22,144 nt of DNA from CALEUX01 sp037439945. Its GTDB lineage: Bacteria > Bacteroidota > Bacteroidia > Bacteroidales > Marinilabiliaceae. The DNA lies in the NCBI GenBank assembly GCA_037439945.1, contig JBBIVA010000056.1:1-22144 (forward strand), written 5' to 3'. The notes under the pieces were generated by a model. That model did no database searches. It was not told the origin of the DNA and was given only the letters and a program-made list of their open reading frames with translations. Positions 16,165 to 22,144 of this stretch are shown one piece after another. The translations under genes and the position numbers were made by a program. Numbering within the stretch: position 1 is the first letter of the stretch; every line of letters begins with the position of its first letter.

Positions 16165-17247
16165 TTACCTGTAAATTCTCAACCTACTGAGGGCTTTTCT
16201 GTATTTTGCCGCATTGTGGTTATGTTGCTCATAAGTGCGTGCAAAATTATGGTAACCCGAAAAATCATCCTTGGCGCACATATATAAATAATTATGCTTT
16301 TCATGGTTCAAAATGGCTTCAATACCCGAAATTGATGGCATACGAATAGGACCAGGAGGCAATCCTGAATAAATATAAGTATTATAAGGTGAATCAATTT
16401 TAAGGTCGCGGGCAAGAACCCTGGTAATTTTAAAATCGCCAATTACAAATTTTATTGTCGGATCGGCTTGTAATCTCATTCCCAAATTAAGACGGTTTAT
16501 ATATAAACCTGCAACCACTGGTTTTTCATCGGCTTTTATAGTTTCTTCATCAACAATTGAAGCCAAAATTGAAACTTCAAGTTTTGAAAGTCCCATGAGT
16601 TCAGCCTTCAAAGTTTTTTCTTCATTCCAAAAAGAGTTATACTCATGGAACATACGGTAAAGGAAACCTGATGGTGAAGTATTCCAATAAAACTCATAGG
16701 TATTTGGTAAAATCATTGCAAGAATGGTAGATGGTTCAAATCCATATTTTTGCAATAAATCTTTATCTTTTAATGCTGTTAAAAACTCTGTGGAGTCAGG
16801 TTCCAATCTTTTTGCCAACTGCCCTGACAACTCTTCATGTGTCCTTATATTGGTAAAAGTTACTTTTACCGGTGATTGTCTTCCGGCCCTTAAAATGTTT
16901 ACCAATTGATTATTGCTCATTCCCGATTTTAAAATATAACGTCCACCTTTTGGATTGCGGTTATAACCTTTTTTTTCGGCTACCCATTTAAAACTACCAA
17001 TGTCAGTAATTACACCTGAAAAGGTTAAAAGATTCAGCACATCTTCAAAATCGGCGTTACTCGGAATATATAAATCAACACTTTCAACTCCGCCAGTATC
17101 AACATTAGGCCCAAAAATAGCACGGTTATATTTAAATCCAATTAAAAAAAGAACAACAACTAAAACTATTAAAATTAATGATATTGTGGCCTTTTTGGGC
17201 CAAAATCCGATATGTTTTTTTGCTTTGGTTTTAATTGCCATAACCAC
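16165..17247 (-). CDS. mltG: Endolytic transglycosylase MltG (YceG-like)
   Basis: This inner-membrane lytic transglycosylase cleaves nascent glycan strands and helps terminate their elongation. The 360-residue protein has one N-terminal anchor (about 21-38) and a LysM-like segment. The YceG catalytic domain has A-S-I-V-D-E-E-T at 229-236, N-R-L-N-L-G-M-R-L-Q-A-D-P-T at 251-264, and Y-N-T-Y-I-Y-S-G-L-P-P-G-P-I at 288-301. In the common A-S-I-V-E-K-E-T motif the first acidic position is Glu; here it is Asp233, followed by Glu234-Glu235. The start could be ATG 17247 or the in-frame ATG two codons later. It converges on murB and is divergent from the SPOR lipoprotein gene, so three envelope genes are clustered. 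Confidence 0.94.
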   Translation of the reverse strand: MVMAIKTKAKKHIGFWPKKATISLILIVLVVVLFLIGFKYNRAIFGPNVDTGGVESVDLYIPSNADFEDVLNLLTFSGVITDIGSFKWVAEKKGYNRNPKGGRYILKSGMSNNQLVNILRAGRQSPVKVTFTNIRTHEELSGQLAKRLEPDSTEFLTALKDKDLLQKYGFEPSTILAMILPNTYEFYWNTSPSGFLYRMFHEYNSFWNEEKTLKAELMGLSKLEVSILASIVDEETIKADEKPVVAGLYINRLNLGMRLQADPTIKFVIGDFKITRVLARDLKIDSPYNTYIYSGLPPGPIRMPSISGIEAILNHEKHNYLYMCAKDDFSGYHNFARTYEQHNHNAAKYRKALSRLRIYR

Positions 17248-17362
17248 GTTTTTAAAACAAAGTAAATAATTACATCTAAAAGGGCAAAGTTAACATCAAT
17301 CCAAAAACAGATGTTAAAAACAATTCCTAAATTTACTGATTGTACAAAATTGGGTTAATTTA

Positions 17363-17392
17363 TTGAAATGTTTTAATCATGAACTATCTTTG
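17363..17392 (+). promoter_or_regulatory. Candidate promoter of the SPOR lipoprotein gene
   Basis: TTG at 17363-17365 and TATCTTTG at 17385-17392 are spaced by 19 bases, a full match to the Bacteroidota -33/-7 consensus. This predicts a leader of about 40 nt before the ATG at 17440. Confidence 0.5.
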
Positions 17393-17439
17393 GGTTCAAA
17401 ATAGTAACACAATTATTTAAAAAAATTTATACTCTGAAT

Positions 17440-17922
17440 ATGAATACAAATACAAAACAGATTTTTTATCTATTAGTTTTAATCCTGATTTTAAGTTCCT
17501 GTTCTTCAACCCGTAAAGGTTCAACCCGTTTTGATGATAGCAGCTCCCCATATGTTAAAGAACAGCCTAAACCTGTTGTAAAAGCCAAAGAAGAGCCCCT
17601 GGTGAGTAAACCTGCTACAAAAACCGAACCGGTTGTTGTCCGTGAAGAAAAAGTAAAGGCTGTTGATATAAGAGGCACTGAAACAATATTCAGGTATTAT
17701 GTTATTATTGGGTCATTTCAGGTGGTTGAAAATGCCAGAAATTTCAGAACCCAGCTGATAAAAGAGAGTTTCACCCCTGTAATTTTGCATAGCGAAATTG
17801 GATTTTACAGGGTGTCAGTGGGCTCTTTTAACGATGAATTGGCTGCTCGTGAAAGAATAGCACAAATACGCACCAATTATTCCAAATATAGTGATGTGTG
17901 GTTATTAGTCAGAAAAAATTAA
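17440..17922 (+). CDS. SPOR-domain lipoprotein
   Basis: The 160-residue protein has a lipoprotein signal peptide with lipobox I-L-S-S-C21. A low-complexity Pro/Lys/Glu/Val linker follows (about 30-80), then a C-terminal SPOR domain (about 85-157) containing Y-Y-V-I-I-G-S-F, the A-x-N-F-R-x-Q-L helix and Y-R-V-S-V-G-S-F. SPOR domains bind denuded glycan strands at division septa, so the protein probably tethers to peptidoglycan from a lipid-anchored position. It is preceded by a good promoter candidate. Neighbours mltG and murB fit a cell-wall role; the exact partner is unknown. Confidence 0.88.
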   Translation: MNTNTKQIFYLLVLILILSSCSSTRKGSTRFDDSSSPYVKEQPKPVVKAKEEPLVSKPATKTEPVVVREEKVKAVDIRGTETIFRYYVIIGSFQVVENARNFRTQLIKESFTPVILHSEIGFYRVSVGSFNDELAARERIAQIRTNYSKYSDVWLLVRKN

Positions 17923-17928
17923 ATTTCT

Positions 17929-17961
17929 TTGCGTATTATGGCAATTAAATTTATATTTTTG
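17929..17961 (+). promoter_or_regulatory. Candidate promoter of the flavodiiron protein gene
   Basis: TTG at 17929-17931 and TATTTTTG at 17954-17961 are spaced by 22 bases, one more than the usual range. The site overlaps the end of the lipoprotein transcript region and predicts a leader of about 35 nt before the ATG at 18005. Confidence 0.4.
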
Positions 17962-18004
17962 TACTTCATTACCAAAATAACCAATTTATCTTAATTAAAA
18001 ACTA

Positions 18005-19204
18005 ATGTATAAACCAGTTGAACTTACCAACCAGATATTTTATGTTGGAGTAAATGACAGAAGAACAGCACTGTTTGAGAATCTGTGGCCTCTTGAAAAA
18101 GGGGTTGTATATAATTCATATGTTGTAATGGATGATAAAATTGCCCTGATTGATACAGTTGAGATTGGGCAAATCGAGAAATATTTGAAAAAAGTACGCT
18201 CGGTAATTGGAACTAAATCAATTGATTATCTTATTATAAATCATATGGAACCTGACCATGCAGGTTCAATTCAGATTTTATTTGAGTTATATCCAAATTT
18301 GCAGCTTGTTGGTAACAAAAAAACCAAACCTATGGTTGAGGGTTTCTTTGGTATTACCAACAGGTTTATTAGTGTTGACGAGGGAGGTGAGCTTAAACTG
18401 GGAAAGCACTCTCTTAGGTTTTACATGATACCAATGGTACATTGGCCCGAAACCATGGTCACATATATACCTGAAGAAAAGGTTCTTTTTTCGGGTGATG
18501 CATTCGGAAGTTTTGGTACTCTTGATGGAGGGATTTTTGATGATGAGTTGGATTTCAATTATTTTGAAAATGAAATGCGACGTTATTATTCAAATATTGT
18601 TGGAAAATATGGGAATCCGGTACAGAAGGCACTTGAAAAACTAGCCTCTCTGGAAATCAGGATTATTGCCGCAACCCATGGCCCGGTTTTACGAAAACAT
18701 ATCGCTGACATGGTAAGCCTTTATCAAAAGTGGAGTGGCTTTGAAACAGAGGAGGGTGTTGTTATAGCTTTCGCATCAATGTACGGTAACACCGAAGAAA
18801 TGGCAGAAGTCGTAGCCAGGGAGCTAGCTGTGCAGGGTATTAAAAATATTAGGATGTTTGATGTTTCAAAAACCCATTCATCCTATATTATTTCTGAAAT
18901 ATTTAAATTTAAAGGAGTAATCTTTGGAAGTCCAACATATTCGAATGAATTGCACCCAAATATGGAATCACTGGTTACAAAATTAAAACATATGGGTGTC
19001 CAAAACCACTATATTGGTATCTTAGGTTCATTTACATGGGCCGGTGCTTCAGTAAAAAAGCTTGGTGAGTTTGCTACCGAAATAGGGTGGGAAATTGTTG
19101 GTGAGCCAGTTGAAGAAAAACATGCCCTTAAAGATGATAAATATCTGGCATGTTGTAATCTTGGAAAAGCAATGGCCGATAAATTAAAGTCCGACAGAAA
19201 ATAA
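18005..19204 (+). CDS. Flavodiiron protein (A-type flavoprotein, O2/NO reductase)
   Basis: The 399-residue cytoplasmic enzyme reduces O2 to water and/or NO to N2O, protecting anaerobes. An N-terminal beta-lactamase-like domain (1-245) carries the full diiron set: H80-x-E82-x-D84-H85, H146 (V-H-W-P-E), D165 (S-G-D-A-F-G) and H225 (A-T-H-G-P). A flavodoxin-like FMN domain (about 250-395) begins with A-S-M-Y-G-N-T-E-E-M and includes F-G-S-P-T-Y. There is no C-terminal rubredoxin domain, so this is a class A protein that needs an external electron donor, which is not encoded nearby. Length is typical. It is monocistronic, with a promoter candidate upstream and a strong hairpin terminator downstream. 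Confidence 0.93.
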   Translation: MYKPVELTNQIFYVGVNDRRTALFENLWPLEKGVVYNSYVVMDDKIALIDTVEIGQIEKYLKKVRSVIGTKSIDYLIINHMEPDHAGSIQILFELYPNLQLVGNKKTKPMVEGFFGITNRFISVDEGGELKLGKHSLRFYMIPMVHWPETMVTYIPEEKVLFSGDAFGSFGTLDGGIFDDELDFNYFENEMRRYYSNIVGKYGNPVQKALEKLASLEIRIIAATHGPVLRKHIADMVSLYQKWSGFETEEGVVIAFASMYGNTEEMAEVVARELAVQGIKNIRMFDVSKTHSSYIISEIFKFKGVIFGSPTYSNELHPNMESLVTKLKHMGVQNHYIGILGSFTWAGASVKKLGEFATEIGWEIVGEPVEEKHALKDDKYLACCNLGKAMADKLKSDRK

Positions 19205-19222
19205 TTGAGAATTTTCTTGGTC

Positions 19223-19264
19223 AAAACAGGGGGAGTTGTAAAAAACCACTCCCCCTGTTTTTTT
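19223..19264. terminator. Strong bidirectional intrinsic terminator
   Basis: CAGGGGGAGT (19227-19236) pairs perfectly with ACTCCCCCTG (19248-19257), extended by four A:T pairs on the outside to give a 14-bp stem with an 11-nt loop. Seven T's follow on the plus strand (19258-19264), and four on the minus strand. It lies between the stops of convergent genes at 19204 and 19270, so it can serve both. Confidence 0.92.
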
Positions 19265-19269
19265 AGCGA

Positions 19270-19827
19270 TTAAACTCTGTAATATGATCCTATTTCACTT
19301 TTTAATGAAATCAGTGAATCAATAAAAAAATAGTTGGTTTCAATGTTTGCGTCTTCAATAATTATTTTACCAAGTTCAAGTGCAACTCCTTCAGGGTTAG
19401 AAGCAGCTGCCGATTTATTTATAAGTTTAACAAGTTTTTCACGTGCAACCTTAATCTTATTCCATGTATTGATACTTACATAAATCTGCATTGCAAGATT
19501 ATGATTAAATTCTTGTCTTACAACTTTTAACAAATGCGCATGAAATGCATTACAGGTCATATCATGGCGTTGTTCCCTTAAAATTAACGATTCCGGTGAT
19601 AAACGTTCAAGAAGAAGGGTTAATCTCTCATATGCCTGAAATCTTAGTTTAAGAACCTCAGCACTATCTTTACTTAATATTTCGAGCCTTCTTCGTTTAA
19701 TATCCTGTTTTAAGAAAAAGTAAACCATTACTAGTGTAAAAGTTGTAATAATTACAATTGCCAAAATAAGAAGCCACCATAGTGATTTAAAATCCATTGT
19801 AACAATAAGTTTAATTAATAATGCCAC
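19270..19827 (-). CDS. Membrane-anchored conserved protein of unknown function
   Basis: The 185-residue protein has one strongly hydrophobic helix near the N-terminus (about 17-39, starting L-W-W-L-L-I-L). It is followed by a basic K-R-R-R cluster, so the remaining roughly 145 residues should be cytoplasmic. That region is mostly predicted helix, with L-R-F-Q-A-Y-E-R-L-T-L-L-L-E-R-L near the start; I recall similar A-Y-E-R-L-T/L-E-R signatures in uncharacterised Bacteroidota proteins but cannot assign a function. No enzyme motif is visible. The start may be the ATG at 19827 or the in-frame ATG at 19797 (M11), which sits closer to the helix. It is convergent with the flavodiiron gene and divergent from the aminotransferase gene. 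Confidence 0.75.
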   Translation of the reverse strand: MALLIKLIVTMDFKSLWWLLILAIVIITTFTLVMVYFFLKQDIKRRRLEILSKDSAEVLKLRFQAYERLTLLLERLSPESLILREQRHDMTCNAFHAHLLKVVRQEFNHNLAMQIYVSINTWNKIKVAREKLVKLINKSAAASNPEGVALELGKIIIEDANIETNYFFIDSLISLKSEIGSYYRV

Positions 19828-19988
19828 ATTAGTTAAATAACAGACAAAACCGTTTTTTTAATTTTAATATTTTAAAGAAAAAGCAAATATAAAAACAAAA
19901 CTGACAGAATTCATGTAAAAATTAATTCAGATCTATAATCGGAAAGCCAAATATTTATTAATTATTAGGTTTCAATTACAAATTCAAT

Positions 19989-20018
19989 TTGACCTAAATT
20001 GGAAAATAACTATTTTTG
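19989..20018 (+). promoter_or_regulatory. Candidate promoter of the aminotransferase gene
   Basis: TTG at 19989-19991 and TATTTTTG at 20011-20018 are spaced by 19 bases, a full match to the Bacteroidota consensus. It predicts a leader of about 13 nt before ATG 20038. Because the -7 box lies downstream of the in-frame TTG at 19999, it argues against translation starting there. Confidence 0.5.
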
Positions 20019-20037
20019 CTCCAAACTATGTAATTAT

Positions 20038-21231
20038 ATGGAAAGGGTATCAAAAAGAATAGCAGCTTTATCTGAGTCGGAAACAATGGTTATGGCTCAA
20101 AAAAGTCGTGAATTACAGGCTCAGGGCATCGATGTAATTAATTTAAGTATAGGTGAACCTGATTTTGCCACACCAGATAATATTAAGGAAGCTGCCAAGC
20201 GGGCTATTGATGAAAACTATTCATATTACAGTCCCGTACCAGGGTTCCCTCAGCTTAGAAAATTAATTGCTGAAAAACTAAAAAATGAGAATGGCCTAGA
20301 TTATTCAATGGAACAAATTGTCGTTTCCAATGGAGCAAAGCATGCTTTGGTGAACGCAGTTTTAACCCTTGTTGACCCGGGTGAGGAGGTAATCATCCCT
20401 GCACCCTATTGGGTAAGTTATCTTGAAATGGTAAAATTGGCTGGCGGAACTAATATAATAATTGAAACTACCCAGGATGATAATTTTAAAATAACCCCCC
20501 GGCAGCTTGAAAAAGCCATAACACCAAAAACCAGGGCTGTTTTCATAAACAGTCCGTCAAATCCTACCGGCAGTATGTATTCAGGCCAGGAACTGGAAGC
20601 AATAGCAAGGGTTATTGAAAAGTACCCGGATATAATGATAATTTCAGATGAAATATATGAGCATATTACATATGGAAATGAACACGTAAGTATTGCTTCA
20701 TTCCCATGGATTAAGGAGAGAGTAATTGTTATAAATGGTGTTTCAAAGGGGTATGCAATGACCGGATGGCGTATCGGTTTTTCTGCAGGGCCCAAATGGT
20801 TTGCCCAGGCTTGTAATAAGCTTCAGGGACAACAAACTTCAGGGGCTTGTTCAGTGGCGCAAATGGCAGCAATTGCAGCCTATTCCGGAGGACTTGGATC
20901 ATCATATGAAATGCGCTCGGCCTTTAAACGCCGCCGTGATATGATGCTTGAAATGGCTAAGGATATTAAAGGAATTAAGGTAAATACACCTCCTGGTGCT
21001 TTTTATTTGTTCCCTGATATTAGCGCTTTTTTTGGAAAAAAGAATGGCGGTTCAGTTATAAACAGTGCCGATCAGCTAAGTATTTATCTTCTCGAAAATG
21101 CGCATGTTGCCTGTGTGTCGGGTGGGGCTTTTGGAAGTCCCAACAATTTAAGGATTTCTTACGCTGCCAGCGATGCAAAACTTAAAGAAGCGATGATACG
21201 AATAAAAGCTGCTCTTGAAAAATTAAAATAA
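20038..21231 (+). CDS. Class I PLP-dependent aminotransferase (aspartate aminotransferase type)
   Basis: The 397-residue cytoplasmic enzyme belongs to the AspB/Ib-type aspartate aminotransferases, which exchange amino groups between aspartate (or related amino acids) and 2-oxoglutarate. Visible residues: N-L-S-I-G-E-P-D-F at 35-43, N175 in S-P-S-N-P-T-G, D204 and Y207 in I-S-D-E-I-Y-E, the Schiff-base lysine K237 in N-G-V-S-K-G-Y-A-M-T-G-W-R, and the substrate-carboxylate Arg371 in L-R-I-S-Y-A. I chose ATG 20038 because it gives the usual family length and N-terminus (R-I-A-A-L-S-E-S-E-T-M). The longer frame from a TTG at 19999 adds 13 unconserved-looking residues and contains the promoter. 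FtsE follows after 22 bases and is probably co-transcribed. Confidence 0.92.
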   Translation: MERVSKRIAALSESETMVMAQKSRELQAQGIDVINLSIGEPDFATPDNIKEAAKRAIDENYSYYSPVPGFPQLRKLIAEKLKNENGLDYSMEQIVVSNGAKHALVNAVLTLVDPGEEVIIPAPYWVSYLEMVKLAGGTNIIIETTQDDNFKITPRQLEKAITPKTRAVFINSPSNPTGSMYSGQELEAIARVIEKYPDIMIISDEIYEHITYGNEHVSIASFPWIKERVIVINGVSKGYAMTGWRIGFSAGPKWFAQACNKLQGQQTSGACSVAQMAAIAAYSGGLGSSYEMRSAFKRRRDMMLEMAKDIKGIKVNTPPGAFYLFPDISAFFGKKNGGSVINSADQLSIYLLENAHVACVSGGAFGSPNNLRISYAASDAKLKEAMIRIKAALEKLK

Positions 21232-21253
21232 CCAGGTTAGAAAATTCCAGTAA

Positions 21254-21988
21254 ATGGCAATAACTAAAATCCCGGTAGTAAACGAGAAAGGCTGCATAGT
21301 TGAAATGTCTGACGTAATAGTTAGGCAGGAGGAGAATATAATCCTGCGGGATGTTAATCTTTCTGTGCGCCCTGGTGAGTTTTTATACCTGATTGGCCGT
21401 GTAGGTAGTGGCAAGTCAAGCTTTTTAAAAACTATTTATGCCGAATTACCACTTAAGCATGGAAAAGGTTTTGTTGCCGGTTATAAACTTCAGACACTTA
21501 AAAACAGGGAAATTCCATGGTTGCGAAGGAAAATGGGTATTGTGTTTCAGGATTTCCAGTTACTGATTGACCGGAATGTTTACGAGAATCTTTTCTTCGT
21601 TTTAAAAGCAACCGGATGGAAAAACCGGGTTGAAATGGACCACCGGGTAAGGCATGTGCTTTCAGAAGTTGATATGGTCCATAAAGGATATAAAATGCCC
21701 CACCAATTATCGGGTGGTGAACAACAAAGAATTGGCATTGCAAGGGCCCTGTTAAATAAGCCCGAACTGATTCTTGCCGATGAACCCACTGGTAACCTCG
21801 ACCCTGATACATCTGATGAACTGATGAAATTATTGCATCGTATTTCGGGTGACGGAAAAACAGTTATAATGGCAACACATAACTATAATCTAATTAAGAA
21901 ATTCCCGGGAAGAACTGTAAAATGTGAAGATATCAGATTTACTGAAACCATGCAGGAAGAAATCGATTTTGATCAATTTACTTTTTAG
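21254..21988 (+). CDS. ftsE: FtsE-like ABC transporter ATP-binding protein
   Basis: The 244-residue cytoplasmic ATPase has all ABC motifs: Walker A G-R-V-G-S-G-K-S-S at 48-56, Q-loop V-F-Q-D-F-Q at 97-102, signature L-S-G-G-E-Q-Q-R at 152-159, Walker B L-I-L-A-D-E-P at 172-178 with T-G-N-L-D-P after it, and the switch His209. The sequence around R-R-K-M-G-I-V-F-Q-D-F-Q-L-L is characteristic of FtsE, which with FtsX controls periplasmic peptidoglycan hydrolases during division. It is about 20 residues longer than E. coli FtsE, with extensions at both ends. No ftsX follows in the window; in this phylum ftsE and ftsX are often apart. A LolD-type assignment is possible but less likely. Confidence 0.85.
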   Translation: MAITKIPVVNEKGCIVEMSDVIVRQEENIILRDVNLSVRPGEFLYLIGRVGSGKSSFLKTIYAELPLKHGKGFVAGYKLQTLKNREIPWLRRKMGIVFQDFQLLIDRNVYENLFFVLKATGWKNRVEMDHRVRHVLSEVDMVHKGYKMPHQLSGGEQQRIGIARALLNKPELILADEPTGNLDPDTSDELMKLLHRISGDGKTVIMATHNYNLIKKFPGRTVKCEDIRFTETMQEEIDFDQFTF

Positions 21989-22024
21989 ATATAAATTCAC
22001 TACTATCCGATAAAAAGTTGTTTT

Positions 22025-22120
22025 GTCCCTAACGAGATAAAGGTTCAATTCTCAATTAAGTGTTTTACCGATCTTTAGTCCCTAACGGTACTGTGCCGTC
22101 AGGTACAGAATATCGGTAAA
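22025..22120. repeat. REP-like palindromic intergenic element
   Basis: TTTACCGAT at 22064-22072 and ATCGGTAAA at 22112-22120 form 9-bp outer arms. Inside them CTGTGCC (22091-22097) and GGTACAG (22102-22108) form a 7-bp stem with one G-T pair around loop GTCA. The decamer GTCCCTAACG occurs twice, at 22025-22034 and 22078-22087. The composition and structure differ from the neighbouring genes. I recall similar ATCGGTA / GTCCCTAACG palindromes scattered between genes in marine Bacteroidota, so an interspersed repeat is more likely than a dedicated terminator. Confidence 0.55.
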
Positions 22121-22144
22121 GATGAATCGACCCCAATTTTCAGT

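Noticed and set aside
19999..20037. TTG-initiated 13-residue extension of the aminotransferase
   Set aside because: ATG 20038 gives the family N-terminus and a consensus -7 box lies inside the extension.
1..22144. CRISPR array, tRNA/rRNA, insertion sequence or prophage
   Set aside because: No regularly spaced direct repeats, no cloverleaf or rRNA-like stretch, and no transposase, integrase or phage protein among the readable frames.

Overview
The window looks like a chromosomal segment of a Bacteroidota bacterium, probably an anaerobic or microaerophilic environmental member of the Bacteroidia. The DNA is AT-rich. Several upstream regions carry the -33 TTG / -7 TAnnTTTG promoter pattern of this phylum rather than sigma70 boxes. 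The gene set also fits: a RemB/Wzi-type outer-membrane barrel, Wzc kinases with a Tyr-rich tail and the phylum-typical V-G-F-D form of Walker A', a free-standing FtsE, and a flavodiiron protein. No rRNA, tRNA, CRISPR array, transposase or phage gene is visible.

Layout. (1) 1-4600, accessory part: a hydantoinase/dihydroorotase-like protein that has lost its metal-binding histidines (minus), two convergent EamA-type transporters, and a 51-residue Cys-rich, metallothionein-like peptide gene (4034-4189, minus) with its own hairpin terminator. (2) 4600-15100, surface polysaccharide locus. A WcaF-type acetyltransferase converges on a minus-strand group of outer-membrane barrel, Wzc-like co-polymerase/tyrosine kinase and Wza-like export lipoprotein. 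A plus-strand group diverges from it: a WecA/MraY-type initiating phosphosugar transferase, a family 2 glycosyltransferase and a second full-length Wzc paralogue. Together these cover initiation, one elongation step, decoration, chain-length control and export. No Wzx flippase or Wzy polymerase is in the window. (3) 15136-17922, cell wall: murB, mltG (convergent with murB) and a SPOR-domain lipoprotein. (4) 18005-21988, housekeeping: flavodiiron protein, a bidirectional terminator, a membrane-anchored protein of unknown function, a class I aminotransferase and ftsE. (5) 21989-22144: a palindromic intergenic element.

The points most worth a second look are the Cys-rich peptide gene, the pseudo-amidohydrolase, the Tyr-Gly tail of the first Wzc encoded by a hexanucleotide repeat, the probable gene remnant upstream of the acetyltransferase, and the REP-like palindrome at the right edge. 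I see no clearly new multi-gene system; most of the window is recognisable envelope and capsule biology.
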